DNA from: Semisulcospira habei | Lineage: Eukaryota; Mollusca; Gastropoda; Semisulcospiridae | DNA length: 64,000 bases | Reading direction: 5' to 3' | Assembly (NCBI GenBank): GCA_036245525.1 | Contig: BTPG01000004.1 | Location: 47,426,823 to 47,490,822, forward strand | Shown here: positions 12,801 to 24,153 of the stretch, piece by piece | Position numbering within the stretch: the stretch's first letter is position 1 | Layout: every line of letters begins with the position of its first letter | Notes under the pieces: model-generated | The model's input: the letters and a program-made list of their open reading frames with translations, nothing else | Databases searched by the model: none | Told to the model about the DNA's origin: nothing | Program-made: the position numbers and the translations under genes

Positions 12801-14632
12801 TATTACTATAAGTGTGCAATACCTATTGAAAAAGTCGATGCCTAGTGTTGCAGGCAATGCGCATTTGATCAGGTATTTTCCAAGTGTCTATTTAAGAGAG
12901 GGTTTTGAGAGCACACTGGTAAAAAATACCGCACAAGCCAAATACACAGAAATCTTTTACATAATAAAATGTTCGACTTATGACGTTTTGGCATGTAAAC
13001 GTCATGTAATGTTCTAAGCATGCAATGTTGAAAGAAGTTTTGTTGTTGTAGAGTACAGGATTTTACATGGTGTGTGTGTATGTGTGCAGAGTAGATGGGA
13101 GGGGGGGGGGGGAGCAAATGGCTGCATGATATCACAAAAGAAAGAGTACGATTTTTTTCATGCACCTGCACAAATGTAACAAAGCAAACAAAAAATCCTG
13201 CTCAACGCTGGTCTCATAATTATCAGACTAAAGAATCATTACCGTCCAGACGTCGTTTCTCTTTGTCTTTGATCTTTTCTCAGAAAAAAAATCAAGCAGC
13301 ATTGATTGACCGCGTCATATTGCATAGTGCCGGGGATTTCTACGCATCCTTTCCATCATGCCGACCTGATTTTTGTTCTTTGAAATCTGTGATACTCACA
13401 AACCGGATAGGTGAGGCTAGCGCTGGCAGAATTGTACAACAAACCAAGAGGAATCACTCAGCGCTGGACAGACGAACAGTTAGATCCCCTGACCCCGCCT
13501 ATCAGGCACCCATTCGCCAGCCCACAGAGAAATACGCAGGTATAGAACAAGACGATCATCTACATCCCTAAAAAGGATGCATCAGGTCTCTTATATAACC
13601 CATGTCTTTCTCCGGAACTTAGGAAGTAGGCAGGAGAAACATACATACACAAACACGAAAGGTGCATTACTATATGTGGTCGGGTAAATACCCTGAATTC
13701 CCACAGTAGATGCACAGAACATTACACAACAATCTGTGTACTTGTTTGTTTGTTTTTTGTCACTATGGAACCGTCAAGGTAAGGCAATCGAACATTACAT
13801 GTCGATTAAAGTTAAAACATGTTACTACACGTACGGCCGATGTGCTGCATACTTATAGTAACAGACTGACTTACGGTTATGGTTCATCCCATCTTGTTAT
13901 CTGTTTCGGATACCACATGGAAAATGTGGCTAGTCGAATACAGAGGATTATGTTGGGGCCTTTCCTCTATATCAGTACATGGATTGGTGCATTACATACT
14001 CGTATAGTCACCCGATGCGTGATTCAGTGACCTGTCTATAACACGATATCTTGCTTGTAGCTCTGAAATCTTTTTTTAGTTATCGCAAAGTACATGTAAC
14101 CTTGTGCAAACGTTGTTCGTCCTATCAGGCTGTACTATGAGGCCCGTCACACGGTAAACCCGGGATAGACCGTGTGGCCAACGGATGGTTGGTTGTTGGT
14201 TAGTTCGGGTTTAACGTCCACAGCACCGAGGTGATCATGGACGGCCCTGACGGGCGGGTTATGGGGGACAGGGAAATCTATTGCCTATGGAGTACGACCT
14301 GAACACTGATCAACTCAGGCGCACTCCAACTGTGCCACTTTTGATTTACCAGGACCTATCAACGGACATGCCAACGGATAGAGCGTGTGTGAATTTGATG
14401 TTTCACGTCACTGCGAAAGGCACGCAGCCTCTTCCAGGGCTGAATGTTTTGTTCCAGACAGTCTCTTCCAGGGCTGACTGTTTGATGGCTCCAACAGTGG
14501 CTTCAAAACTTGCAAAAATGAATTAATTTTTATTCAAATACTTAAAGAGATACAACACTGGATTTCGAACTCATTTAATATCTCTATTTAATCTAGCTGT
14601 ATGCAAAGTATGTAGTAAGTATAACAAGCAAG
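12801..14632. other. Mostly unassigned; contains 41-bp motif and a SINE-like fragment
   Basis: The motif of 1419..1459 recurs at 13395..13435. Near 14190..14275, GGTTTAACGTCCACAGCACC followed by GATCATGGACGG resembles a short dispersed retroposon fragment of a type often seen in molluscs. A G-run lies near 13099. I do not support any gene here. Confidence 0.4.
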
Positions 14633-14985
14633 ATGGGATGACCCATAACCACAAAGTCCCTTCAGTGGGAGATGGCCTCGCTGTCAAGGGTCCTTTTTGT
14701 CCATGACCTAATTCTGATGTTGAAATATCTCCTGTTGAAAAAGTCTCGCAGATCTGCCAATGCGTCAGTGAGTTCTATAAGGGGACATAGGCGTCATTGA
14801 TTTGTCAAACGTCATTTGTCATGACGTAAGTTTTAGTTTTTACGTAATTTTATATTTTACGTGATATAAGTTTCACTTTCGCTTCATAGGCTTGAGAAAT
14901 GGTGACACAACTAGAATTTCACGGTACAATTTCAGTCTTGTAATAATTTGTGTGAAAGCAGATTGACTTTACCTAGCTACATGAT
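14633..14985 (+). repeat. Dispersed repeat S, forward copy
   Basis: It runs from AAGATGGGATGACCCATAAC through CTCGCTGTCAAGGGTC to TTCACGGTACAATTTCAGTC and GACTTTACCTAGCTACATGA, and aligns in inverse with 12470..12800 and 45957..46305. Non-coding. Confidence 0.75.
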
Positions 14986-15004
14986 ATACTAAGTACACGG
15001 GTCA

Positions 15005-15480
<476 letters not shown>

Positions 15481-15485
15481 GCTAA

Positions 15486-16094
15486 GAACAAGAACAAGAA
15501 CAAGAACAACGTTTATTGTCGAGGGGCCCATTGGGGCCAAAGGACACAGATGGATCGGACTTAACTATCATGTACATTACTTTATATCATTCTTTAAGCT
15601 TCTTCAGTCCACACGGAATTTTGCACTTTTCTGTCGGCAGTAAGTCCGTTCTTGTGTTCACCGCGCGGCGTCTTTGTTCGTGGAGTCCCGTCTGTATTAT
15701 TCCTGTGACCGCCGATGATTTTCGCGTGGTCCGTGGTTCCGTCCGGTCTTGTAGCGTCTCCGACGGTCCGGGGCGTGAGTTGAAAAAGAAGAGAGAGGAG
15801 GGTACGCAGTCAATGTCAAGTTGTATGGTTGGCTTGGCTTATGGCAGTCTGTACATAAAGCTAGCTGAGTTCTGAGCTAATGATATAAGCTACAATCGTC
15901 TAACATGTGAATTTCGTCCTCTACTACTCCACACGCGCGACATAGTCTATGTTCCCGGGGTGTGTTTGTATACCTGCCTTTTTCTACTTCTAGCATGTGG
16001 GCACTTACTCCGCGTAACTTGGTGAGGGCTTGTTTGTGTTCTCGTATTTTTGTGTGCATAAGGTAGCTTTGTATTTCGTAATTATCAGTTGCTT
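15486..16094 (-). mobile_element. LINE 3' fragment nested in repeat family G
   Basis: On the minus strand the C-terminal part reads GRYTNTPREHRLCRACGVVE followed by DEIHMLDDCSLYH (plus 15877..16059), the Cys-Cys-His-Cys type motif found at the end of many non-LTR ORF2 proteins. It ends in a (GTTCTT)n tail (plus AAGAACAAGAACAAG). GCTAA flanks both sides (15481 and 16095), a short target duplication, and family G sequence continues across. Interior has stops. Confidence 0.75.
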
Positions 16095-16191
16095 GCTAAC
16101 GAACTCAGTCATCCAATGCCCTTCTCCAAACTAGCTATATCGGGTCACGTGCATGCTCTTCTGAAAGCACGACGATGTGTGTGTGTGCGAC

Positions 16192-16236
<45 letters not shown>

Positions 16237-16240
16237 ACAC
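16095..16240 (-). repeat. Repeat family G continuation with (GT)n
   Basis: GCTAACGAACTCAGTCATCC and CTTCTCCAAACTAGCTATAT continue the repeat broken by the LINE; a (GT)n tract lies at about 16178..16212. Confidence 0.7.
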
Positions 16241-17077
16241 CAAATGACTGAACTGGGTTACTTTCTTTACCATCCTTATGCAATCTGGGTCTGTGTAAAA
16301 TTTTGGGTGGCCAGATCAGAAACCCATTTTTTCTGAGGGTTGTTTCTGTATTATCTTTCATTCAAAATTCAGAAAAAAATATCAAAATACGATGTGCCCA
16401 TTTTAACAGATTTACTTCATCGTTGTGTTTCAGGGATGCCCTGGGCCTGTGTGTGGACACGGAAGCGGCCGGAGTGTTTTCAGATCAATTTGATTGGTCC
16501 AACACCGATGAACGGAGTTCCTTCCCTTGCTTAAACGTCTTTCGTCTCCAACGGACGCACCGGTCATTCTCTCGCATTTGCAGAGGTATTTTATGCAATA
16601 TTTCTTAGTTAAGAGCACGCCCAAATGTACTTGTTCAGTGCAGTTATTTAACTGAGAGATGCCTCCAATCCCCGTACCCGTTTGGCCCAGAAAAATAAGG
16701 CGTCTGCTTTCAAACGTGTCTTCGGCCGCACCGGCCGGGCCTGACCGTTGAGTCTTGTAGTAAATGATAATAGAACCCCACGATTTTAACAAAAGCTTTC
16801 TTCTTCAATGAAAGGAATTCGTTCAATAACCCCATTACAAGGTCAATCTGCCACGCGATTTTGTTTCTTCTTTTTTTTTTTTTTTCTGACGTGTTAACTT
16901 GCCACATGCATGCACAGTAACTATCAGTTGACTTTTTTTTTTTTTTAAAAACAAAAATGGCGCCAGATTTCAATCCTCGTTCGCAAAACTGCCTCGCGAT
17001 TCGAAGAACGAACGTCCACAAACAGGTCTCGTTTAGGAATGTGCAACTGAAGTATCGCTTTTTACTGTATTGCCAGT
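16241..17077. other. Unassigned stretch with one weak exon-like segment
   Basis: GTTGTGTTTCAG near 16424 could be an acceptor and CAGAG before GTATTT near 16590 a donor, with an open frame between them, but the peptide matches no family I know. Poly-T tracts lie near 16870 and 16935. Confidence 0.25.
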
Positions 17078-17640
17078 TTTTAGTTCTCAGGGTCACCCTG
17101 GTCAGCCCCACAGGGTGGGTTTTTCTCTCAATTCTGGGGCATGCATGTGTTTCTGTCTACCCTTTGTCCATTCACCTGTATAAATTTGCCTTTTTAAAAC
17201 TCTCCCTACTGTCTGCACTGCCTGTAGCTCTTGATATTGGATGTGTGTTGCTAAATGGTCTTAGCTTTATGTCTTGGCCCCATGTGTTAGGTTTATTTAA
17301 CTCATTCTACCCCAGACACACCACGGCAGGATAAGGATCCACCATGATAGTTCAAGGGTGATGCCAGAATAGCTTGGCGCCTACGGGCGCCAAGCTATTC
17401 TGGCATCTCCCTTGAACTATCATGGTCGATCTGTGCCCTGCACTGCAATGCAGTCTTGAGAGGACAGGGGCAAAATTTAAGGATTTTGGTGTTGGGGTAG
17501 AATGAGTTAACGTATTTGACCGGCAGGCGACATACATGGCAATGTTCTGTTTAGGTGGGTTTTTTTTCACAAGCAGTGCAGGCACGTCCTGAGAAAGCCT
17601 AGTGGCTGTCGGGACGTTAAGCAATGTACAATCAATCTGA
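17078..17640 (+). mobile_element. SINE-like retroposon R1, split by a TTAA element
   Basis: The copy runs from TTTTAGTTCTCAGGGTCACC to GACGTTAAGCAATGTACAAT then CAATCT, and aligns in inverse with 35185..35573. At GGTTTATTTAA it is interrupted by the element 17297..17510, after which CGTATTTGACCGGC resumes. The uninterrupted copy reads straight across with one TTAA. Confidence 0.82.
17297..17510. mobile_element. TTAA-flanked foldback MITE, CTCATT family, copy b
   Basis: TTAACTCATTCTACCCCA to TGGGGTAGAATGAGTTAA, with the hairpin core at about 17343..17420 (loop TACG). The uninterrupted R1 repeat at 35185..35573 is an empty-site paralogue and shows that one TTAA became two. It lies 232 bp upstream of the first supported coding exon of the recombinase-like gene. 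Confidence 0.95.
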
Positions 17641-17742
17641 TTCAAAATGTCAGTTGGTTTACATGGTTGTATTGGACATGTTCTCAGCAACACCATTTTG
17701 GTCACACCGGCTCAGGACTTTCTGGCACACACCCAGCGCCGG

Positions 17743-17871
17743 ATGGCAGCAGGATGTCCAAACCCATCAGGATCTATGCTGCAGAATCATGGCCCCCCAG
17801 CCTCTGCCACAGAGGGTGCGTCTGGTAGGAGGGTGCATGGACGGCAGCGGAATGCCCCCAATTACAAACTG
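17743..17871 (+). CDS. Zinc-finger/tyrosine-recombinase-like protein, first supported exon
   Basis: This 43-codon exon starts at an ATG (17743) in the sequence CCGGATGGCAGCAGG and ends AATTACAAACTG at a strong donor GTAAGTAAAG. It ends in phase 0, and the next exon begins in phase 0 at 19109, so the join reads NAPNYKL then LANGAWDG. The peptide is rich in Gly, Pro, Arg and Gln and looks disordered. The frame stays open upstream to 17647, and TTCTCAG at 17681 could be an acceptor, so the true start may lie farther 5'. Immediately upstream is the retroposon R1. Confidence 0.6.
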
Positions 17872-17984
17872 GTAAGTAAAGTGATTCTATGATCATCTTC
17901 ATTTTATTGGCTGGCGTGCGTGCGAAGCAAAAGTGAGTTTATGTTCTGGGCCACTGGTCGTCCGTCCGTCGTCCATGGTAAACT

Positions 17985-18772
17985 TTAACTCATTCTACCC
18001 CAACACCAAAATCCTTAAATTTTGCCCCTGTCCTCTCAAGACCGCATTGCAGCGCAGGACACAGATCGACCATGATAGTTCAAGGGTGGTGCCAGAATAG
18101 CTTGGCGCCCGTAGGCGCCAAGCTGTTCTGGCATCACCTTTGAACTATCATGGTCGATCCTTATCCCAGGGTGGGATTCTTCCGCGGATTTCCGTGGAAA
18201 TTCTTTCACAATTCCGCTGAAGCATATTTATTTTCCGCGTCTAATAACAACAAAAAAGACGAGAAAAAAAAAAAAAATCTTCTTAAATGGCAAAAAAATC
18301 TCAAATGGGTTGGATTTGTATGCAGTTTGGTTCACTATCGCCCGACACTTCCGGTAGCTTTAGGTCGCAGTGGAAAATGGCGGTGAAAAAGGATATTGTC
18401 CAAGACAGAGTGCCGTTTAGTGTGCATCTGAACATAAACTGGTACGCACATTCCATTTTTATACTGCAGATCAGGAGTGTCATAACAAAGTCCATTTTCG
18501 GGTGTGTTTGGTCTCGCTCCCCGTGTCGGTTTTTGGATACTTTGGCGAACGGTGGACACGCGTGCCTATCCCCCCCCCCCCTCCCCCTGTCGTTTGATTT
18601 TTCGGCCGCTGAAAATGAAGGACATGAAACCACCCCCCCACCCCCCACACCCCCCCCCCACACCCACCCACCCACCCCCCACCAATGTCGTTTGATTTTC
18701 CGCGTTTTCTTTCTTACTAGAATCCCACCCCTGTTATCCTGCTGTGGTGTGTCTGGGGGTAGAATGAGTTAA
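17985..18772. mobile_element. CTCATT-family MITE, copy c, interrupted by another element
   Basis: TTAACTCATTCTACCCC at the left and GGGGGTAGAATGAGTTAA at the right bound it, with the hairpin core at about 18067..18157. A CAG..CTG element (18167..18733) splits it at TTATCC; removing that and one TTATCC gives a normal element of about 215 bp. It lies in the recombinase-like gene's first intron. Confidence 0.9.
18167..18733. mobile_element. CAG..CTG-ended transposon A with 6-bp target duplication
   Basis: The left end CAGGGTGGGATTCT and the inverse right end CAGGGGTGGGATTCT form the terminal repeats. TTATCC at 18161 and 18734 is the target duplication inside MITE c. Sub-terminal GCGGATTTCCG and an internal CACTTCCGGTAG link it to element B at 22755. 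C-runs lie at 18570..18680. No transposase recognised, so non-autonomous. Confidence 0.85.
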
Positions 18773-18779
18773 CGGTGGC

Positions 18780-18895
18780 ATTTTCTCGGAGACTATTCAA
18801 GCCACATTCTTCAAGCTTGGCCCAAGGATACTTTGTGGCAAGACCTTTTTAAACATGCCAATTTGAGTGACCTCTCTCAAAGGGTCACGCAGGGT
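18780..18895. repeat. TGACC-rich repeat fragment
   Basis: CGGAGACTATTCAAGCC, CTTTGTGGCAAGACC and GAGTGACCTCTCTCAAAGG match the units at 47140..48480 and 49905..50110. Confidence 0.6.
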
Positions 18896-19108
18896 TGACA
18901 AATGTGTGAAAACTGCTTGCATTTTCAGAAAACGTGGATTTTGACTGCTGCAGAAGCCAGCCCTCGTCACCGAGGTCACACATATGTAAATCGGTCATAC
19001 ACGGGATTACTCTTTTTATTCTTGTGCAAGGCCCCTTTAAACCAAAATTGGGCTGTTTCTGTTTCTAAGGCAGCTTTGGTTTTAATCTTTCTTTCTTTCT
19101 TTCTCCAG

Positions 19109-20879
19109 TTGGCAAATGGCGCCTGGGATGGACCCGAGACTGAGAGCAGTGCCAGCGCATCGCAATACGAGGGCAGTGATGACGAGGAGTTTGTTCCTGG
19201 CTCGAGCTCACCGGATTCAGAGGGTGTGTCAGCATCAATTGCTGGGATCTCGGACATAGACAGTATTGTATCGACTATGTTAGATTTCATCAAAGTGGCA
19301 GGTTTGGGGTGGCCAGGTGTTGGTGACGCTAGTACCAGCAAGGTGCAGTGTGCGTTAGGGGGTGGCAATGAGAATGTGGATAGGCAGGAGGAACATGATG
19401 CTGGAAAGAGTGGGGAAAGAGCACTTACAGAAGAAACGGGTGTGCACGTGTCGCAGAGAGGGAAAGGAAAGTACAAATGGGACAAGAAACATGCATGCAA
19501 ATTGTGTGGCAAGCTTGTCTTGAAAATGAGCACGCACTTACAAGATGTCCATGCAGATGAGGCTGACGTTGCTAAAATTTTGTCGATGAAAAAAGGGACC
19601 AAGCAGAGACGTCGAGCATGGATCAGACTACAAGATGAGGGTGATTACATGCATAACGTTGCTGTTCTTGAAAACAAATCCGGATGTTTGATTCCTAAGT
19701 ATCGCACCAAAACTAGTAAGGCAGACGACCTTCTCGCCTGTAGCCATTGCAAAGGGCTCTATCAAAAAAAGCTGATCTCTGTACACTCAAAACGTTGCTG
19801 TCAGAAGCCAGGAGGGTTTCAGATCACTCGGCGAGGGGACGCCGCTCGCCGTGGTCGGCTCATGCTTCCAATACCCTTAGACGTTGAATTTTCCTTCTAC
19901 CACAAGGTCTTGGCTACCCAGAGAGATGATGAGATAAGCCGTCTCATCAGAACTGACCCCTTGCTTCTTGAGTATGGAAAGAGATTATTTGACCGCAGGG
20001 ACATTGAAGAACACACGGCTGGACAAATCAGCTCCAGGATGCGGGAGTTAGGGAGACTGTTGAAGATTATCAGAGTGAGGTCAGAAATGAAAATCGCAAG
20101 TTTAAATGCTGTGATCAATTCAGCTAGCTTTGATCATGTTGTCCTGGCTGTAAAAGAGCTAGCAGATTTTGATGAGGACACACATCAGTTCAAAAAAGGC
20201 AATCTCGCAATGCGCATAGGCCATGCTTTGAAAAAGTGTTCACAGATCAAACAGTCACAGGCATCCAAACAGCTTGGACAGGGTTCAGACGACAGGTGGC
20301 GACAGGAGCTCTCTGAGGCGCAGCGGTTTGACTCCGTCTTCGACGGGGACTGGTATGATTGTGTGTCCGCTACAGCAGCCCAGTCGGTCGGGAAAATGAC
20401 CATGAACAAACCCAAGCTGATCCCATCATGTGAAGATGTGAGGAAGGTCCAACAGCTTCTTGAGACAAGGATGGTTTCGGAAGATTATCCGACAGTGGTT
20501 AAAGCAACTCTTTGTGCTGTATCACTTTTCAACCGAAAACGAGGGGGAGAAGTTCAGAGAATGAAGGTGTCAGACTTCCAGAATGCTAAGATTGGATCGA
20601 TCACCAATCAAGATATCTTGAAAGGTCTCACAGAGGTTGAGAAGAAAATGGTGAATCATTTTCAGCGAGTGGAAATCAGAGGCAAGTTTAATAGGAGTGT
20701 TCCCGTTTTGCTGACGAAGAAGATGATGACAACTGTGGACAGAATCCTTCAAATGAGGCAATCGGTGCCAGCTCTCGCTGATTCCCAGTACATCTTTGCC
20801 ACACCTTCTGGTCAGAGGCCTTACAGAGGCCATGATGTTCTGAAGGCCCATGCCCTAGAAGCAGGGGTGTCATACCCAG
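19109..20879 (+). CDS. Zinc-finger/tyrosine-recombinase-like protein, main exon (cut by gap)
   Basis: Probable DNA-binding protein with a tyrosine-recombinase-type core (Crypton/phage-integrase-like); whether mobile or domesticated is not clear. The acceptor is the polypyrimidine tract TTTCTTTCTTTCTCCAG ending at 19108. The N-terminal part is acidic and Ser-rich. A C2H2 finger, CKLCGKLVLKMSTHLQDVH, is at about residue 172, and a second Cys/His pair (CSHCKG..HSKRC) is near 252. An alpha-helical region follows. SLFNRKRGGEVQRMKVSDF near 515 resembles the first catalytic-Arg box of tyrosine recombinases. YIFATPSGQRPYRGHDV follows; the H-x-x-R and Tyr boxes would be inside the gap starting at 20880. 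No stop or frameshift before the gap. Confidence 0.72.
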
Positions 20880-21511
20880 NNNNNNNNNNNNNNNNNNNNN
20901 NNNNNNNNNNNNNNNNNNNNNNNNNNNNNNNNNNNNNNNNNNNNNNNNNNNNNNNNNNNNNNNNNNNNNNNNNNNNNNNNNNNNNNNNNNNNNNNNNNNN
21001 NNNNNNNNNNNNNNNNNNNNNNNNNNNNNNNNNNNNNNNNNNNNNNNNNNNNNNNNNNNNNNNNNNNNNNNNNNNNNNNNNNNNNNNNNNNNNNNNNNNN
21101 NNNNNNNNNNNNNNNNNNNNNNNNNNNNNNNNNNNNNNNNNNNNNNNNNNNNNNNNNNNNNNNNNNNNNNNNNNNNNNNNNNNNNNNNNNNNNNNNNNNN
21201 NNNNNNNNNNNNNNNNNNNNNNNNNNNNNNNNNNNNNNNNNNNNNNNNNNNNNNNNNNNNNNNNNNNNNNNNNNNNNNNNNNNNNNNNNNNNNNNNNNNN
21301 NNNNNNNNNNNNNNNNNNNNNNNNNNNNNNNNNNNNNNNNNNNNNNNNNNNNNNNNNNNNNNNNNNNNNNNNNNNNNNNNNNNNNNNNNNNNNNNNNNNN
21401 NNNNNNNNNNNNNNNNNNNNNNNNNNNNNNNNNNNNNNNNNNNNNNNNNNNNNNNNNNNNNNNNNNNNNNNNNNNNNNNNNNNNNNNNNNNNNNNNNNNN
21501 NNNNNNNNNNN
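20880..21511. other. Assembly gap (632 N)
   Basis: A run of N interrupts the recombinase-like gene exactly where its catalytic C-terminal boxes are expected. The reading frames on the two sides differ by one base if the gap length is taken literally, so the true gap length differs from 632 or it hides an intron. Confidence 0.99.
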
Positions 21512-21512
21512 G

Positions 21513-21977
21513 TCAGTTAACAATGGGATGACAGATTTTGAGAGTTGCATTAGAGCTGAGCTGGGCGATGATGAAGAGATTGACTTTGACAATGAAGACG
21601 CATCAGAAACTGGCAGAGAGGTCTCGGGGGGAACAGCACCTGTGAATGAAGCAAGTAGCAAGTCAGCAACACAGGAATCGATGAGCATGGCGGAGAAAAG
21701 ACGTCCAGAGCCTGATGACAATCTAGATAGTTTTGATGATGACAGTACTGCGTCGGCTCCTGTTCGAAGGAAAGCTAGATTTACAAGAAAACCATGGGGG
21801 GAAGCTGAAGAGAAAGCTGTTCAAACTCGTTTCAAGACACACCTCGTCATGAACAAACTTCCTGGAAAGGCCGAGATACAGTATGCAATGGCGCTGGAAC
21901 CTGCACTTAGACATAGGCGCTGGACAAACATTAAGGATTACGTCCGCAACAGACTGAAAAAGTTACAAAAGAAATGA
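21513..21977 (+). CDS. Zinc-finger/tyrosine-recombinase-like protein, C-terminal part
   Basis: After the gap the frame reads SVNNGMTDFESC onward for about 154 residues to a TGA. It has a long acidic stretch (GDDEEIDFDNED, then DDNLDSFDDD) and a basic end: RRKARFTRKPWGEAEEKAV, then LPGKAEIQYAMALEPALRHR and VRNRLKKLQKK. The end looks like a Myb/SANT-type helical DNA-binding tail; this is my reading of the pattern, not a database match. Position and strand make it the end of the gene begun at 17743. Confidence 0.68.
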   Translation, partial: SVNNGMTDFESCIRAELGDDEEIDFDNEDASETGREVSGGTAPVNEASSKSATQESMSMAEKRRPEPDDNLDSFDDDSTASAPVRRKARFTRKPWGEAEEKAVQTRFKTHLVMNKLPGKAEIQYAMALEPALRHRRWTNIKDYVRNRLKKLQKK

Positions 21978-22065
21978 ATTGAGCCGCCACTCGCAGCATT
22001 TTCGATTTCATACAGATTTATTACATCAGTGTTATTATTGGGGTGGTTTCAGCATGTATAGCCTG

Positions 22066-22106
<41 letters not shown>

Positions 22107-22754
22107 CTGATGGACGCCTGGATCATTTGTGACCCTCTCTCTCACAAAATCAGTCTTAAGAACTCGCATTTTGCATGTTTTGACATATATGCATTTATGA
22201 AAACTACAGTGTTTGCTGATTACTGTGATATATGACTGTATGCTGTAGTGCAAAAATTGTAAAAGCTGTTCTTAAGTGTTTAAAGTTGTTAAAGCCTCCG
22301 GCGGCCATTTTGAGAAAACAGCCTGTGAAGTTTCTGTGTGCAGCATAATTGGGGCCAAGGGCAGACTTTTAAAATCATTTTTTACCTATTTAATGGCATT
22401 TTTCATGATAAAGATTTTAACCATACGATACTTTGGTGTATGTAGAATACATTTCTCCCAAAAAGTGAAAATGCCCCAGATTGACCCCCCCACCACATAT
22501 TATTGCGTGTAGTGCTGATTGGCTCGCTGCGAGTTAAGACTGGTTTCGTGAGAAAGGGTCACATTTTGTATACTGTATAACCTTTGGATTTGCAAAACGA
22601 AACAGCCGGCTGGGGACAAAAGACAATATAATAAGATAAGAAAACCATTGACAATGTAAAAATTGATTACAAGAGTGTTATTGGGGGGGGGGGGGGGGGG
22701 GATCATTTTGTAATATACTGCATGCCATTTTAAAAACTCTGAAAATGAAAGAAT
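21978..22754. other. 3' region of the recombinase-like gene
   Basis: A long T-run (about 22069..22103) and a G-run (about 22682..22700) are present. No separate gene is supported. A TTTGTATACTG-rich stretch and AT-rich sequence could be 3' untranslated region. Confidence 0.4.
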
Positions 22755-23786
22755 CAGAGCATGGAATTTTCCTCTTTTTGGCGGATTTCCGCTTAAATGA
22801 AGCTGCCATTCCGCCGAATTTCCGCCGAAAACAAAATCGTAAAGTCACTATTCCAATACCGTGTTTCGTGATCTTTATGTGGCGGATATCCCCAAATCGC
22901 GTATTGAAAATTGAGCGAGGCGTTAGCTTTAGCTCGCACAGGTCACTTCCGGTCTTCAGTGGAGTCGTAGTCTGGTCAAAATACGGCGAAGAGAAAATAC
23001 TTAAACGCGGAGACAGAATAGACGTCAGACGATTCTGGAGCCAAGAATATTTGGAGATGGACTTGGCTCGAGAAAAGCGTAAACGACGAGCTCCGCGCTC
23101 AGTGTATTCGCAAGTTAGCCGGGCCTGTGGGCAGGCGTATTGCCGCGAACTGCGCAGAGTTGATATTAACTACGCGGCCGCGTAGCACTTGATGCTCACG
23201 TGTCTACAGCGAAACACAAGAAAGCTAAAAGCAGTGCCATTGGAAATATTACTCATGATGGTGAATAAATTTATTACAATGTATTTTTTTCCCAGTAAAG
23301 TTTGATGAAATTATGTTGAAAAATCTATATAACCTTTCTCCAGCTCAGTGACCATGGTACATAGTATTAAATAAGAGATAAAAGGAATCCATACTTACAG
23401 CTGATTAAGCAGAGATTATTAAAGAAAGTATATATATTATATAATTAAACTCAAATTTTAAAAAAAATGGAAAGACATTCAGATGTATTTTGAATAAGCA
23501 TTTGGATATAAATATTCTGTTGAATACTTTGTTTTAGTATAACTTTTAAACCTTTGACACAAAAAATGAAAAGTGCACCCCAAAAATAAGAAAAAAAAAG
23601 CAAGATTTTTAGGTGGTTAAACTGCTCAGTTTCTCTCTAAAATGCACCAGATTGCACAAATTTTAATGTAAATTTTCAAAATTTTTTCCGGGGGGGGGGG
23701 GGGGGGGGGGGGGGGGCATGCCCCCGGACCCCCCTAGTGAAAAGGGGTTTTCCTCTTTTTTTTAGTACGAGTAATTCCATGCTCTG
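22755..23786. mobile_element. CAG..CTG-ended transposon B with 6-bp target duplication
   Basis: The ends are CAGAGCATGGAATT and AATTCCATGCTCTG. AAGAAT stands directly outside both (22749 and 23787). Sub-terminal GGCGGATTTCCGC and an internal CACTTCCGGT tie it to element A; GCATGCCCCC and CCCCCCTAG near a G-run (23691..23716) tie it to element C. A basic open frame near the left half (to 23185, ending in KRRAPRSVYSQVSRACG) has no recognised family. 1032 bp, probably non-autonomous. Confidence 0.85.
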
Positions 23787-23939
23787 AAGAATGGTTGGTT
23801 GTACTGCCATACCATTTTGCAAATGAAAGAATGGCTGGTTGTTTGTTGGAGACGAAAGACGTTAAATAAAGGCTGAAGTTTCAAGTGATTTCTTATGTTG
23901 TCAGTTAGTTAATTAATGTCGGTGTTCTGTTCTGTCATT

Positions 23940-24153
23940 TTAACTCGTTCTACCCCAAGATCGGAATCCCCAAATGTTGACGTCGTCTTGAGAAGACTGC
24001 GTTGCAGTGCAGGACACGGATCCACCATGATGGTTCAAGGGTGATGCCAGAATAGCTTGGCGCCCATAGGCACCAAGCTATTCTGGCATCACCCTTGAAC
24101 TATCATGGTGGATCTTTATTTTGCTGTGGTGTGTCTGGGGTAGAATAAGTTAA
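23940..24153. mobile_element. CTCATT-family MITE, copy d1
   Basis: TTAACTCGTTCTACCCCA to TGGGGTAGAATAAGTTAA, with the hairpin core at about 24026..24106 (loop CATA). TTAA on both sides. Confidence 0.9.

Noticed and set aside
13095..13571. 158-codon open frame
   Set aside because: It starts in a poly-G tract, contains the dispersed 41-bp motif and has no family resemblance.
20870..21721. Minus-strand frame across the N gap
   Set aside because: Most of it is unknown sequence; the plus strand carries the supported gene.
22742..23185. 148-codon basic open frame in element B as a gene
   Set aside because: It begins outside the element, matches no family I know and has no splice or domain support; left as part of the transposon.
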